NCBI GenBank assembly: GCA_021730785.1
Contig: JAKFWF010000022.1
Location: 1-64,000, forward strand
DNA: 64,000 nt
Direction of reading: 5' to 3'
Source: Hyphomicrobiaceae bacterium
Lineage (GTDB): Bacteria; Pseudomonadota; Alphaproteobacteria; Rhizobiales; Hyphomicrobiaceae
This document shows, piece by piece, positions 30,126 to 39,945 of the stretch. The translations under genes and the position numbers were made by a program. A model generated the notes under the pieces. The model did no database searches. It was not told the DNA's origin and saw nothing but the letters and a program-made list of their open reading frames with translations. Within the stretch, counting starts at the first letter, position 1. Each line of letters starts with the position of its first letter.

Positions 30126-30488
30126 ATGACCTCCCATCTCAGCCAGTCCGACCGGCGCAAGGCCAAGGTCCGGCGCAACCTCAAATCGGTTGCGAACGGG
30201 CGCCTGCGGCTGTCGGTGCATCGCTCATCGAAACACATCTACGCCCAGGTGATCGACGACGCGCACGGCCGCACCATCGCCGCCGCCTCGTCCATGGAAA
30301 AGGAGCTGCGCACGTCGCTCAAGACGGGTGCCGACAAGGCAGCCGCCGAAGCCGTCGGCAAGCTCGTCGCCGAGCGGGCAGCCAAAGCCGGCTGCAGCCA
30401 GGTCGTGTTCGATCGCGGCGGATACATCTATCATGGCCGCGTGAAAGCGCTGGCCGATGCCGCTCGTAAGGGCGGTCTCGACTTCTAG
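30126..30488 (+). CDS. rplR: 50S ribosomal protein L18
   Basis: A 120-residue 5S rRNA-binding protein with [20 protein letters not shown] and the C-terminal [22 protein letters not shown] signature. The N-terminus is basic ([12 protein letters not shown]). rpsE follows after 19 bp. Confidence 0.98.
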   Translation: MTSHLSQSDRRKAKVRRNLKSVANGRLRLSVHRSSKHIYAQVIDDAHGRTIAAASSMEKELRTSLKTGADKAAAEAVGKLVAERAAKAGCSQVVFDRGGYIYHGRVKALADAARKGGLDF

Positions 30489-30507
30489 AACCTGAAAGGA
30501 CGAACCC

Positions 30508-31098
30508 GTGGCACGTTCCCCCGGCGGTGGTGGTGGCAGAGATCGTGGTCGCGACCGCGAGAAGGCCGACAGCGAGTTTTCGGACAAGCTGGTCGGCATC
30601 AATCGCGTCGCGAAAGTGGTCAAAGGCGGCAAGCGCTTCGGCTTTGCGGCGCTCGTGGTCGTTGGCGATCTGAAGGGCCGCGTCGGCTTCGGCCACGGCA
30701 AGGCACGCGAAGTGCCGGAGGCGATCCGCAAGGCGACCGAGGCCGCGCGCCGCGCCCTCGTGCGCATTCCCCTGCGCGAGGGCCGCACACTGCATCATGA
30801 TAGCGAAGGCCGTCATGGTGCCGGTAAGGTCATTCTGCGGTCAGCGCCTCCCGGCACTGGCATCATCGCCGGTGGTCCCATGCGCGCCGTGTTCGAGATG
30901 CTGGGCGTGCAGGACGTGGTCGCGAAGTCGCTCGGGTCGTCGAACCCCTACAACATGGTTCGCGCCACGTTCGACGGCCTGAAGCACCAGGAAAATCCGC
31001 GCGGCGTCGCCGCGCGTCGCGGCAAGAAGTACGGCGATATCGTCGCCCGCCGCCGCGATGGCTCGGGTGGCGAAGCGGAAGCCGCCAGCGAGGCGTGA
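30508..31098 (+). CDS. rpsE: 30S ribosomal protein S5
   Basis: A 196-residue accuracy protein. The double-stranded RNA-binding fold ([20 protein letters not shown]) and the [20 protein letters not shown] block are complete. A GTG start at 30508 follows GAAAGGACG. The first 20 residues are Gly/Arg/Asp-rich, longer than in E. coli, as is common in this group. Confidence 0.98.
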   Translation: MARSPGGGGGRDRGRDREKADSEFSDKLVGINRVAKVVKGGKRFGFAALVVVGDLKGRVGFGHGKAREVPEAIRKATEAARRALVRIPLREGRTLHHDSEGRHGAGKVILRSAPPGTGIIAGGPMRAVFEMLGVQDVVAKSLGSSNPYNMVRATFDGLKHQENPRGVAARRGKKYGDIVARRRDGSGGEAEAASEA

Positions 31099-31159
31099 GT
31101 TCGATGGAACCCTGGCTTCGGCTGGGCTTCCACTTTCAATGCAACTAAGGTGAAGGTCG

Positions 31160-31363
31160 ATGTCCAAACCGCACACGGGCGCCATGATCACGATCGAGCA
31201 GATCGCGAGCCCAAATCGCCGCCCTGATCGCCAGCGCGGCACGCTGATCGGTCTCGGGTTGAACAAGATGCATCGGCGCAAGACCATCAAGGACACGCCG
31301 GAAGTTCGCGGCATGCTGAACAAGGTCGGGCATCTCGTTCGCATCGTTGACGAGAAGCCTTGA
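31160..31363 (+). CDS. rpmD: 50S ribosomal protein L30
   Basis: A 67-residue protein with the core [20 protein letters not shown] and [29 protein letters not shown] precedes the ATG. Its presence between rpsE and rplO matches the full spc order. Confidence 0.97.
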   Translation: MSKPHTGAMITIEQIASPNRRPDRQRGTLIGLGLNKMHRRKTIKDTPEVRGMLNKVGHLVRIVDEKP

Positions 31364-31420
31364 AACCAGTTTGACACGGGCGTTGCGATCAGGCGCGCCG
31401 GCTAGCAGGAGTTAGAGGAC

Positions 31421-31978
31421 ATGCGCCTCAACGAGATTAAGGACAACGAAGGCTCGAAGAAGACGCGCGTGCGCGTCGGGCGCGGCATCGGCTCTGGCGT
31501 CGGCAAGACCGGCGGTCGCGGCGGCAAGGGCCAGACGGCGCGTTCAGGCGTGCGCATCGGCGGCTTCGAAGGCGGCCAGATGCCGCTGCATCGCCGGTTG
31601 CCCAAGCGCGGCTTCAACAAGTGGCGTCCGAAAGACTATAACGAGGTCAACGTTGGTGCGCTGCAGAAGGCGATCGACGAAAAGCGCCTGGACGGCACCA
31701 AACCGATCACCGTGGCGTCGCTGGTGGAAGCCGGCGTGTTGCGCCGTGCCAAGGACGGCTTGCGGCTGTTGGGTGAGGGCGAACTGAAGGCCAAGCTCGA
31801 TCTCACCGTCGATCATGCGACGGCCAATGCGATCGCAGCCGTGGAAAAGGCTGGCGGCTCGATCAAGCTGATCGTCAAGAAGGTGCTCGCCGCCGACGAA
31901 ACCAAGCGCAAAAAGACCGCGGCCAAGAAGGCAGCCAAGGCCGGCGGGCCTAAGAAAAAGGCAGGCGGCGAGGAATAG
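31421..31978 (+). CDS. rplO: 50S ribosomal protein L15 with basic C-terminal tail
   Basis: A 185-residue late-assembly protein. The Gly/Arg-rich N-terminus ([20 protein letters not shown]) and the [19 protein letters not shown] signature are intact. After the standard end near residue 160 a Lys/Ala-rich tail ([19 protein letters not shown]) is added. The 221-bp spacer before secY shows no coding frame that I can support. Confidence 0.97.
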   Translation: MRLNEIKDNEGSKKTRVRVGRGIGSGVGKTGGRGGKGQTARSGVRIGGFEGGQMPLHRRLPKRGFNKWRPKDYNEVNVGALQKAIDEKRLDGTKPITVASLVEAGVLRRAKDGLRLLGEGELKAKLDLTVDHATANAIAAVEKAGGSIKLIVKKVLAADETKRKKTAAKKAAKAGGPKKKAGGEE

Positions 31979-32199
31979 TCGACGGATTCGTGACAGGTCG
32001 GGCGCTTGTTTCGAACCGGGCGCAAGTGGTAGCTTTACCTGTTGCCGCAATGGCGCAAAAAACTGGCCGGCTTCGGGTGCTGCGGTCTTGTTGTCCGGTG
32101 CGGTGGCAACAAAGCACGCTCGATCAGCCAGACGTCGAGGGCGGACGCAGTGTGCTGAGGTGGCTGCCGCAGGTCGTTTGAGATTGGGAGACGAATTCC

Positions 32200-33561
32200 A
32201 TGGCGTCCGCCGCCGAGCAACTGGCAGCAAACATGAACTTCGGCGCCTTCTCCAAGGCGACCGATCTCAAGAACCGAATCTGGTTCACACTCATCGCTTT
32301 GCTGGTCTACCGTCTCGGCACCTTCATCCCGATGCCGGGAATTGATCCAGTCGCTTTCGCCGCGCAGTTCAAGAACAACGCCGGCGGCATTCTGGGCATG
32401 CTCAATTTGTTCTCGGGCGGCGCCGTCGAGCGCATGGCGATCTTCGCGCTGAACATCATGCCCTACATCTCGGCATCGATCATCATGCAGTTGATGTCGT
32501 CGGTATCGCCCAAGCTCGAGGCCCTCAAGAAAGAGGGTGAGCAGGGCCGCAAGCAGATCAACCAGTACACGCGCTATCTGACCGTGGTCCTGGCAGCCTT
32601 CCAGGCCTACGGCATCGCCATCGGCCTCGAGGGGTCGCCGGCGAGTGGCAGTGGCGGCGGCGTGGTGATCGATCCAGGCTGGTTCTTCCGCATCACCACC
32701 GTCATCACGCTGGTCGGTGGCACCATGTTCCTGATGTGGCTGGGCGAGCAGATTACCGCGCGCGGCGTCGGCAATGGCACCTCGCTGATCATTTTTGCCG
32801 GTATTGTCGCTGGCTTGCCCGGCGCCCTCGTCCAGCTGTTCGAGCTGGCCCGGACCGGCCAGCTGTCGACGATCCTGCTGATCGCGCTGCTGGCCCTCAT
32901 GCTGGCCGTGGTCGCGGCAATCGTCTTCATCGAGCGGGCGCAACGGCGACTGTTGATCCAGTATCCCAAGCGCCAGGTCGGCAATCGCATGTTCCAGGGC
33001 GACAGCTCGCACTTGCCGCTCAAGATGAACTCGGCCGGTGTCATTCCGCCGATCTTCGCCTCGTCCTTGCTGCTGCTGCCGGTCACGGCCGCCCAGATGA
33101 TGGCCGGTCCGGGCAGCTCGGGGCCCGAGTGGCTGACCTCGATAGTGGCGTCGCTCGGCCGCGGCCAGCCGATTTACCTCAGCCTGTTCGTCGGCCTCAT
33201 CATCTTCTTCTGCTTCTTCTACACCGCAGTCGTCTTCAATCCGGTCGAGACGGCTGACAACTTGCGCAAGTATGGTGGCTTTTTGCCCGGTCGGCGCCCC
33301 GGTGCGCAGACTGCGGAATACATCGACTATGTGCTGACGCGCATTACGGTGGTTGGCGCGATCTATCTGGCGGTCGTCTGCGTCATGCCGGAGATCCTTA
33401 CCTCCTATGCAGGCGTGCCGTTCTACCTCGGCGGCACATCGCTGCTGATCGCGGTCAGCGTGACGATGGATACGGTGGCGCAGATCCAGAGCCATCTGCT
33501 CGCGCACCAATATGAAGGACTGATCAAAAAGTCCAAATTGCGGGGAGGCAAGGGGCGCTGA
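32200..33561 (+). CDS. secY: Preprotein translocase subunit SecY
   Basis: The 453-residue channel of the general secretion pathway, with ten predicted membrane helices. Visible blocks are IWFTLIALLVYRLGTFIPMPG in helix 1, the plug region with NLFSGGAVERMAIFALNIMPY, and the RPGAQTAEYIDYVLTRIT C-terminal loop region. The stop codon overlaps the adk start by one base. It pairs with SecE at the start of the window. Confidence 0.98.
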   Translation: MASAAEQLAANMNFGAFSKATDLKNRIWFTLIALLVYRLGTFIPMPGIDPVAFAAQFKNNAGGILGMLNLFSGGAVERMAIFALNIMPYISASIIMQLMSSVSPKLEALKKEGEQGRKQINQYTRYLTVVLAAFQAYGIAIGLEGSPASGSGGGVVIDPGWFFRITTVITLVGGTMFLMWLGEQITARGVGNGTSLIIFAGIVAGLPGALVQLFELARTGQLSTILLIALLALMLAVVAAIVFIERAQRRLLIQYPKRQVGNRMFQGDSSHLPLKMNSAGVIPPIFASSLLLLPVTAAQMMAGPGSSGPEWLTSIVASLGRGQPIYLSLFVGLIIFFCFFYTAVVFNPVETADNLRKYGGFLPGRRPGAQTAEYIDYVLTRITVVGAIYLAVVCVMPEILTSYAGVPFYLGGTSLLIAVSVTMDTVAQIQSHLLAHQYEGLIKKSKLRGGKGR

Positions 33562-34139
33562 TGAGGTTGATTTTTCTGGGGCCCCCGGGGGCCGGCAAGG
33601 GTACCCAGGCGGCCGTGCTAGCGGCGAAGTTTGGCATCGTGCAGCTCTCAACCGGAGAGATGCTGCGGGCCGCTGTGAAGGCAGAGACCCCGATTGGCCG
33701 CAAGGCCAAGGCCGTGATGGACGGCGGCAAACTGGTGTCCGATGACATCGTGATCGGCATCATCAGGGAATGCATCAGCCAAGTGCACTGCAAGGCGGGC
33801 TTCATTCTCGATGGCTTTCCGCGCACCTTGCCGCAGGCGTCGGCTCTCGACCAACTCCTGGCGGAGCAGAAGATCAAGCTCGACCGCGTCATTGAGTTCA
33901 AGGTTGATGACGCGGCGTTGATGAGCCGGATCGAGAAGCGGGCTGCGGATGCGATCGCGAGCGGCCACAAGCCCCGGGAAGACGACCATCCCGAGAAGTT
34001 GAAGACCCGGCTGTGGGCCTACTACAAGGAAACCTCGCCGCTGATCGGATACTACTACAAGAGCGGCAATCTCATTTCCATCGACGGCCTCGCGCCCGTC
34101 GAAACCGTGACGCGGGAGATTGAAAAGGCATTGCTGTGA
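33561..34139 (+). CDS. adk: Adenylate kinase
   Basis: A 192-residue enzyme that interconverts ATP plus AMP with two ADP in the cytoplasm. The P-loop GPPGAGKGT is at residues 7-15, and ILDGFPRT lies in the core. The LID is short (KRAADAIASGHKPREDD), so this is the short-form enzyme common in alphaproteobacteria, without zinc-binding cysteines. Its start overlaps the secY stop (TGATG). A 229-bp spacer with a weak TTGACG/GTAAGA promoter match (34173-34201) precedes rpsM. Confidence 0.97.
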   Translation: MRLIFLGPPGAGKGTQAAVLAAKFGIVQLSTGEMLRAAVKAETPIGRKAKAVMDGGKLVSDDIVIGIIRECISQVHCKAGFILDGFPRTLPQASALDQLLAEQKIKLDRVIEFKVDDAALMSRIEKRAADAIASGHKPREDDHPEKLKTRLWAYYKETSPLIGYYYKSGNLISIDGLAPVETVTREIEKALL

Positions 34140-34368
34140 GGCGCGGGTCGACAATGACGCTGGTGCCGGGCGTTGACGAAAGGTGACGTTTGTGCGTAAG
34201 ACTGGCGCGATTTTCTGACGCACCGCAGATGTGTTCCTGATCCGGGCCGCAAGGTCGCTGGACAAGGGATTTGCTCGGCGTGGATACTTCAATACGTGCG
34301 GCTCAGGACGGCCGCACCTGGATTTGGCCCCGGCTCGGGGACCGACACACTAGCAGGAGACGACAAAA

Positions 34369-34740
34369 GTGGCCCGTATCGCCGGCGTTAACATCCCGAC
34401 TCAGAAGCGAGTCGTAATAGCATTGCAATATATTCACGGCATCGGCCCGATGTACGCCCATGCGATCTGCAAGCGCGTGAACATTCCCTCGGAGCGGCGC
34501 GTCAATCAGCTGACGGACGCCGAGATCCTGCAGATCCGCGAGACCATCGATCGCGAGTACACCGTTGAAGGCGACCTGCGTCGTGAGGTTGCCATGAACA
34601 TCAAGCGCCTGATGGACCTAGGCTGCTATCGCGGTCTGCGCCACCGTCGCGGCCTCCCCGTTCGCGGCCAGCGCACCCACACCAACGCGCGCACGCGCAA
34701 GGGTCCGGCCAAGGCGATCGCCGGCAAGAAGAAGGCGTGA
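34369..34740 (+). CDS. rpsM: 30S ribosomal protein S13
   Basis: A 123-residue head protein contacting the P-site tRNA and the 50S bridge. It begins [20 protein letters not shown], a GTG start with AGGAGACGAC upstream, and contains [20 protein letters not shown] and the basic C-terminus. It opens the alpha operon. Confidence 0.98.
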   Translation: MARIAGVNIPTQKRVVIALQYIHGIGPMYAHAICKRVNIPSERRVNQLTDAEILQIRETIDREYTVEGDLRREVAMNIKRLMDLGCYRGLRHRRGLPVRGQRTHTNARTRKGPAKAIAGKKKA

Positions 34741-34838
34741 TCTGCGCACACTTCGCGCGATCGACGATGCAATCGGCATAGGAACTGCCCCGCAATGGGG
34801 TCAAACATCAGGCCCAGGCGGCCTTGGAGTAGTGACGT

Positions 34839-35240
34839 ATGGCTAAGGAAGCAGTGCAGGGCCGGGTGAAAATCCGCCGCAAGGAGCGCAAGAACATCAC
34901 GTCGGGCGTGGCCCACGTGAATGCGAGTTTCAACAATACGATGATCACCATCACCGATGCCCAGGGCAACACTATCGCCTGGTCGTCGTCGGGCACGTGC
35001 GGCTTCAAGGGCTCGCGCAAGTCGACGCCCTATGCGGCCCAGATGGCGGCGGAAGATGCCGGCAAGAAGGCGGCCGAGCACGGCGTCAAGATCCTCGAAG
35101 TGGAAGTGACCGGTCCCGGCTCGGGCCGTGAATCGGCGCTGCGCGCGCTGCAGTCGGTTGGCATGCAGATCACCTCGATCCGCGATGTGACGCCGATCCC
35201 ACATAACGGATGCCGCCCGCGCAAGCGCCGCCGCGTCTGA
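34839..35240 (+). CDS. rpsK: 30S ribosomal protein S11
   Basis: A 133-residue platform protein. The N-terminal [20 protein letters not shown], the [20 protein letters not shown] block and the [12 protein letters not shown] end are diagnostic. A 98-bp spacer separates it from rpsM. Just 3 bases after its stop begins an intrinsic-terminator-like hairpin. Confidence 0.98.
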   Translation: MAKEAVQGRVKIRRKERKNITSGVAHVNASFNNTMITITDAQGNTIAWSSSGTCGFKGSRKSTPYAAQMAAEDAGKKAAEHGVKILEVEVTGPGSGRESALRALQSVGMQITSIRDVTPIPHNGCRPRKRRRV

Positions 35241-35242
35241 GC

Positions 35243-35264
35243 AAACCGAATTGTTCGGTTTTTT
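35243..35264 (+). terminator. Intrinsic terminator-like hairpin between rpsK and rpoA
   Basis: AAACCGAA and TTCGGTTT (35243-35250, 35254-35261) pair perfectly around TTG and are followed by a run of six T. A second perfect stem, GGCGCCCT/AGGGCGCC (35266-35273, 35278-35285), follows at once. The first stem is short and AT-rich, so it may terminate partially and lower rpoA relative to rpsM-rpsK. Confidence 0.6.
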
Positions 35265-35362
35265 GGGCGCCCTGCCAAGGGCGCCTGCATGCGTTTCAAA
35301 CATTGTAGTCGGATCGGCCGCCCGCCCCAGGCGGTGATCCCCCAGCCAAGCGAGGCGCTTCC

Positions 35363-36394
35363 ATGGCGACAACGGCAGTACTGCAGAAGAACTGGCAAGA
35401 TCTGATCAAGCCGGCCAAGCTCGAAATCCAGGCCGGCCGCGACCGCGACCGAGTGGCGACCGTGATCGCCGAGCCGCTGGAGCGCGGGTTCGGCATGACG
35501 CTCGGCAACGCGCTGCGCCGTGTGCTGCTGTCTTCGCTACAGGGGGCGGCCATCAAGACGGTGCAGATCGACGGCGTGCTGCACGAGTTCTCGTCGATCC
35601 CCGGCGTGCGCGAGGACGTGACCAACATCGTTCTCAACATCAAGGAGATCGCGCTCCGCGTCCATTCGGACGGCGTCAAGCGCATGGTGTTGAAGAAGGA
35701 AGGCCGCGGCCCGGTCAAGGCTGGCGATATCGAGGCGGGCTCCGACGTCGATATCCTGAACCCCGAACACGTGATCTGCACCCTCGACCAGGGCACGGCG
35801 ATCCGCATGGAGTTCACCGCCGACATGGGCAAGGGCTACGTGCCCGCCGACCGCAACCGGCCCGACGATGCGCCGATCGGGTTGATCCCGGTCGACAGCC
35901 TCTATGGCCCGGTCAAGAAGGTGTCCTACAAGGTCGAGAATACGCGCGAAGGCCAGATCCTCGACTACGACAAGCTCACCATGCAGGTTGAGACCGACGG
36001 TTCGGTGCGCGCTGAAGACGCGATCGCGCTCGCCGCCCGGATCCTGCAGGACCAGCTGGCGGTGTTCATCAACTTCGAGGAGCCGAAGCGGCCGACCGAA
36101 GAGAAGGCGCATCCTGAACTGGCGTTCAATGCCGCACTTCTCAAGAAGGTCGACGAACTCGAGCTCTCCGTGCGTTCGGCCAACTGCCTGAAGAACGACA
36201 ATATCGTCTACATCGGCGACCTGATCCAGAAGACGGAATCGGAGATGCTGCGGACGCCGAACTTCGGCCGCAAGTCGCTCAACGAGATCAAGGAAGTGCT
36301 GGCCGCCATGGGCCTGCATCTGGGCATGGAAGTGCCGAACTGGCCGCCGGATAACATCGAGGAACTGGCCAAGCGGTTTGAGGATCAGTACTGA
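35363..36394 (+). CDS. rpoA: DNA-directed RNA polymerase subunit alpha
   Basis: The 343-residue subunit that nucleates RNA polymerase assembly. The N-terminal domain shows [26 protein letters not shown] linker follows, and the C-terminal DNA-binding domain contains [19 protein letters not shown] and the [22 protein letters not shown] helix-hairpin-helix. It lies 122 bp after rpsK. The spacer to rplQ carries a GAATAG hairpin. Confidence 0.99.
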   Translation: MATTAVLQKNWQDLIKPAKLEIQAGRDRDRVATVIAEPLERGFGMTLGNALRRVLLSSLQGAAIKTVQIDGVLHEFSSIPGVREDVTNIVLNIKEIALRVHSDGVKRMVLKKEGRGPVKAGDIEAGSDVDILNPEHVICTLDQGTAIRMEFTADMGKGYVPADRNRPDDAPIGLIPVDSLYGPVKKVSYKVENTREGQILDYDKLTMQVETDGSVRAEDAIALAARILQDQLAVFINFEEPKRPTEEKAHPELAFNAALLKKVDELELSVRSANCLKNDNIVYIGDLIQKTESEMLRTPNFGRKSLNEIKEVLAAMGLHLGMEVPNWPPDNIEELAKRFEDQY

Positions 36395-36398
36395 AGAA

Positions 36399-36465
36399 GC
36401 GAATAGCGAATAGTTGGTAGCGAATAGAAGACAGTCGAGAATCTGTTGCGCTACTCACTATTCGC
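36399..36465 (+). repeat. GAATAG-type inverted repeat between rpoA and rplQ
   Basis: Bases 36406-36422 (GCGAATAGTTGGTAGCG) pair with 36449-36465 over 15 of 17 positions. GCGAATAG also occurs as a tandem word starting at 36399. It begins within a few bases of the rpoA stop and belongs with the larger repeat at 22282-22375. Confidence 0.75.
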
Positions 36466-36532
36466 TCACGACGAGGCGAGGCCGAAGAACCTCCCCGGTA
36501 AACAAACCAAACCCACATGAAGGACTGAAACC

Positions 36533-36955
36533 ATGCGTCACCGTAAACTAGGCCGGCGATTCAGCCGGGATGTCGGCCATCGCCAGGCGATGTTCCAGAA
36601 CTTGGCCGCGTCTTTGATCCGCCACGAGCAGATCGTCACCACCTTGCCGAAGGCGAAGGATCTGAAGCGCGTCGTCGAGAAGTTCATCACGCTCGCCAAG
36701 CGCGGCGACTTGAACTCGCGTCGTCTGGCGGCAGCCCGCCTGCGCGACGAGGATATGGTCAAGAAACTGTTCGATGTGATCGGCCCGCGCTATAAGGATC
36801 GCGCCGGTGGCTACACGCGCGTGCTGAAGGCCGGGTTCCGCTTCGGCGACAGCGCGCCGCGTGCCGTCATCGAACTCGTCGACCGCGACACGAGCGCCAA
36901 GGGCCGCGACGATCACGCGCGCACCGAGGCCGAGAAGGGCGTCGTCGCCGCCTGA
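36533..36955 (+). CDS. rplQ: 50S ribosomal protein L17
   Basis: A 140-residue exit-tunnel protein. It begins [20 protein letters not shown] and contains [20 protein letters not shown] and [20 protein letters not shown]. The tail after about residue 118 is acidic/Ala-rich. It closes the ribosomal cluster and overlaps a terminator-like hairpin. Confidence 0.98.
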   Translation: MRHRKLGRRFSRDVGHRQAMFQNLAASLIRHEQIVTTLPKAKDLKRVVEKFITLAKRGDLNSRRLAAARLRDEDMVKKLFDVIGPRYKDRAGGYTRVLKAGFRFGDSAPRAVIELVDRDTSAKGRDDHARTEAEKGVVAA

Positions 36956-36961
36956 TTTTTT
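36936..36961 (+). terminator. Putative terminator overlapping the rplQ stop codon
   Basis: AGGGCG and CGC..CCT pair imperfectly around TCGT in the last codons of rplQ, and six T follow the TGA (36956-36961). This would end the alpha operon just before the convergent extensin-like gene. The stem has a bulge, so efficiency is uncertain. Confidence 0.45.
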
Positions 36962-37031
36962 CAGCCCGCAGGGCAGTACGCAACCGTGGCTCGGGCACAG
37001 CGCGCGAGCCACGCAGTGGGCGTACGAACCA

Positions 37032-37706
37032 CTACTTGCAGATCCGCCCGAACCCGTCGCGACCGTGGCGGGCGAGATCGAGGTGGAAGTGGTCGTGGTG
37101 CAATGCGTCGTGCTCGGGGCCAAGCACGGTGGTGAATTCCTGGCATGCGCCATCGTGCACGGCCCGCAGGAAATTGCGTTCCCGGGCGTCGCCATGCCAG
37201 CCACCCTTGACGGTGACGACGCGGCCATCCAGCAGACGGAACTGTGAAATGTCGAGCGCGTTGGCGTGGCCGTGCTCCGACAGCCGGCCGCCCGACACGT
37301 GGTTGATGGGGCGGCAGGAATAGGAGCCGGCAACCGTCAGTTCGGCCAGCTCCGTGCCCAGGTAGCGGCGTGCTGCGGGTTCGACCACGGTCTGCACCCA
37401 TCGCTCGACGGCCGGTACCATCGGGCAGCGCAACAGGGCCGTGGGCTTCATGGAGACGCGGCCCTGGGCCGCAGCCGACATCTCGAAGGGGCGCGAGGCG
37501 CCGCAATATTCACTCGGGGCCCCAAGTGCGGAGCGCACCTGTACGAACGGCGTTTCGCGGATTGCGCCTGAGTTCAGGCAGGCCTTTTCTTCGTCCGCCC
37601 GCCACGGCTCCAGCCTGGCGACAAAGTTCTGCGAGGTGCCGCACCCCCACATCAGGAGTGCTGCGGCGCCCACGGCAATGCCAACTCTTACGCGACTGTA
37701 CACCAT
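37032..37706 (-). CDS. Extensin-like C-terminal domain lipoprotein
   Basis: A 224-residue envelope protein. The N-terminal hydrophobic segment ends LLMWGC, a lipobox-like site with Cys22, so membrane anchoring is likely. The rest is the extensin-like domain of proteobacteria, a fold related to M15 peptidases, with SYSCRPIN, SEHGHANALDIS and HHDHFHLDL motifs that carry the candidate metal ligands. A role in peptidoglycan trimming is inferred from the fold. A perfect CtrA-type box lies 26 bp upstream of the start. No good ribosome site is visible before the ATG at 37706. Confidence 0.85.
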   Translation of the reverse strand: MVYSRVRVGIAVGAAALLMWGCGTSQNFVARLEPWRADEEKACLNSGAIRETPFVQVRSALGAPSEYCGASRPFEMSAAAQGRVSMKPTALLRCPMVPAVERWVQTVVEPAARRYLGTELAELTVAGSYSCRPINHVSGGRLSEHGHANALDISQFRLLDGRVVTVKGGWHGDARERNFLRAVHDGACQEFTTVLGPEHDALHHDHFHLDLARHGRDGFGRICK

Positions 37707-37731
37707 GAGACAGGAAGATGGATCACGACGA

Positions 37732-37747
37732 TTAAAGGCGCGTTAAC
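37732..37747. promoter_or_regulatory. CtrA-type binding box
   Basis: TTAA at 37732-37735 and TTAAC at 37743-37747 are separated by exactly 7 bases, the full TTAA-N7-TTAAC consensus of the cell-cycle regulator CtrA in alphaproteobacteria. It sits between the extensin-like and DUF1194 genes, 26 bp upstream of the former. Binding is inferred from the consensus only. Confidence 0.5.
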
Positions 37748-37842
37748 CGTGACGCCCGGGTCGGGATGATCGCCTTGCTTTGCGGCGCTTCGCGGTGCCG
37801 GTTTGCGGCATTGTCCGGGCGAACTGGCGCTGGACGATATCC

Positions 37843-38676
37843 TCAGCGACTGATGCCGTCGAAGTACTGACGCGTGCGTTGTTCGCCGATCATGCAATCC
37901 ATCTTCGGCGGGGTGGCTGCGCGCATGACACGCGGCGGCGGTTCGAGGCCGGCGATCTCCAGCAGCAGTTTCTGCCGGGTCGCCGTTGCGAACTCGCTGC
38001 GTTCCTTGATCGGGATCATGAATGACCCTGGCCCGCCGATGACGCAGGCCGCGTAGTATTCGTCGAGATTGGCGATGTCGAATATGCCGTTGGGATCAAC
38101 TTTCAGCATGATCGGCAGGCCGTTGATGACGATGCCCTTGGCGACCAACTCGTCGCGGACAGGCGTGACCGGGGGGCCGGAATTGTTCGGCCCGTCGCCC
38201 GACACATCGATGACGCGCCGCTCGCCGACAAACCCGCCGGTGCCGAACTGCGCGTCTGAAAACGTCAGCGCGCCAGCGACTGACGTGCGTCTCTGGCGGG
38301 AAATGGCGGACTTGGCCAGCCGGTCAGCCAGTGCGTTGGCGGTGGCTGGTCCATCTATGACGGTCCAGGGTACGACGATTTCCTGCACGCCCCAGCCGGC
38401 CCACTCGATGTAGATGACGGCAATGCGGCCATGCTGGCCCGATTGGATCGCATTGATGATGGCCGGGTCTCGGAATGCTTCGACATAGCCATCGCGCTGC
38501 AGACGCTGTTCATCGAGGTCCATCGAGTAGGATACATCGACGGCGAGGACCAGTTCGAGGTCGACGCGCTGTTCGGCCACAGCGGGCGGCGCGCCGGCAA
38601 GCAGCACGACCGCCAGGATCAGAGCTGCAAGCAACTCGCGAACGCCGTATCGCCCAGAAGACAAAAGGTGTCCCAT
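37843..38676 (-). CDS. DUF1194 (von Willebrand A-like) exported protein
   Basis: A 277-residue protein with an export signal (ELLAALILAVVLLAGAPPAVAE). The VWA-like fold has the MIDAS-type start LVLAVDVSYSMD near residue 40 and VIDVSGDGPNNSG later. These are the landmarks of DUF1194, a family of periplasmic proteins of unknown role in Hyphomicrobiales. An in-frame start 45 bases upstream (38721) is possible; neither start has a clear ribosome site. It is followed downstream by the extensin-like gene on the same strand, 136 bp away. Confidence 0.85.
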   Translation of the reverse strand: MGHLLSSGRYGVRELLAALILAVVLLAGAPPAVAEQRVDLELVLAVDVSYSMDLDEQRLQRDGYVEAFRDPAIINAIQSGQHGRIAVIYIEWAGWGVQEIVVPWTVIDGPATANALADRLAKSAISRQRRTSVAGALTFSDAQFGTGGFVGERRVIDVSGDGPNNSGPPVTPVRDELVAKGIVINGLPIMLKVDPNGIFDIANLDEYYAACVIGGPGSFMIPIKERSEFATATRQKLLLEIAGLEPPPRVMRAATPPKMDCMIGEQRTRQYFDGISR

Positions 38677-38808
38677 GGCGAAATACTGGCACAGGAATTG
38701 AGCGATGCAAAGTGCCGGCAAGCGTCACGCCGGCCCTGGACGACGCGCGAGGCATCCACCCCGTTTCCTCGCTCCGGCCGGAGTGGGTGCCTCGATAATC
38801 CCGGCGCC

Positions 38809-39867
38809 TTACACCTTGAAGATCTGGGTGTACCGCGCCTTGATCGCCTCGGCTTGGGTCAGGACCATTTCCGGGTCCTCCTTCATCGTCTTGATCTCGG
38901 ACAGCGGTTTGCGTCCCGGCTTCGGCTTCACGCCGGCGTGCATCGAATACATGCCGGTGTAGTCGATGATCATTTGCTGGCCATCGCCAGAGAACATCCA
39001 GGCATGCAGCAGGCGGGCGGCATTCGGGTGGGGCGCTGCCTTGAACAGACCGGAAGGGTTCGACACGTAGGGCGAGCCCTCCGTCGCAAACACCACCTCG
39101 ACGGGCGCGCCTTTGTCCTTCTGTTGCAGCACGTTGTAGTGGTTGCCGTCGGCCATGATGGCGCGCTCGCCCAACGCGATCTTCTTGGGCGGGTCGGTCG
39201 ACGACTGCACCTGCATGATTTTCTGTTTGCTGAGCTTCTCGAAATAGTCCCAGCCGAGATCCCGCGCCATCTGGAATGTGGCGGTCAGAATGGTGCCGGA
39301 ATAGTTCGGGTTGGCTTTGACCATTTTGCCCGAATACTTCGGATCGAGCAGGTCGGCGAAGCTCTTGGGTACGTCCTCGGGTTTCACCAGCGTGGTGTTG
39401 TAGGCGATGACGCTCAGATGTACGCGGTGGGTGGCGTAGTACCCTTCCGGGTCGAATGTACCGGCAGTGAAACTACGAGCGACATCTTCCGGCAAAATAG
39501 GTTCAAGCCAGCCCTCGCGCTTCCAGGCAAGCAGGTGGGCTGCGTCCGCACTGCTGACCACATCGACCTGGGTGATGCGGCTGCCGTACTCCTGGGCGAT
39601 GCGCTGGAATACGCGCTCGCTGCCCGAGCGCTCGACCTTGACCGTGATGCCTGAGAACTTCGCCTCGAACGCCTTGGCCATGGCTTCGGCCGCGGGCAGA
39701 TCCATCGCCGTGTACCAGTTGACGGACCCTTCCTTGCGCGCAGCGTCCACCAGCGCCGGCGTGATCGCCAGTGCCGGCGGCGCAGCCGAGGCGACGCGGG
39801 TCGCGAGCGGGCTCAGGCCAAGGGCAGTGAGGCCGGTGAGGGTTGAACGTCGCGTCAGCTTCGACAT
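38809..39867 (-). CDS. Iron-type ABC transporter substrate-binding protein (paralogue 1)
   Basis: A 352-residue periplasmic binding protein of the iron(III)/AfuA-FbpA-like class. The N-terminus has a Tat-like signal (LTRRSTLTGLTALGLSPLA). The fold is shown by EGSVNWYTAMDLPAAEAMAKAF and SVIAYNTTLVKPEDVPKSFADLLDPKY. GGAG lies 6 bases before the ATG at 39867. It is a tandem paralogue of the next gene upstream; many blocks such as SKQKIMQVQSSTDPPKK are near-identical. Ligand is not certain; iron or another metal complex is inferred from the class. Confidence 0.88.
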   Translation of the reverse strand: MSKLTRRSTLTGLTALGLSPLATRVASAAPPALAITPALVDAARKEGSVNWYTAMDLPAAEAMAKAFEAKFSGITVKVERSGSERVFQRIAQEYGSRITQVDVVSSADAAHLLAWKREGWLEPILPEDVARSFTAGTFDPEGYYATHRVHLSVIAYNTTLVKPEDVPKSFADLLDPKYSGKMVKANPNYSGTILTATFQMARDLGWDYFEKLSKQKIMQVQSSTDPPKKIALGERAIMADGNHYNVLQQKDKGAPVEVVFATEGSPYVSNPSGLFKAAPHPNAARLLHAWMFSGDGQQMIIDYTGMYSMHAGVKPKPGRKPLSEIKTMKEDPEMVLTQAEAIKARYTQIFKV

Positions 39868-39945
39868 CTGGTGCTCCGCCATGAACGACCGGTGATTAGC
39901 CAACTGGGGCCGGCGCCCGCTTTGCGCCGTAACCCAGCATCCCGC

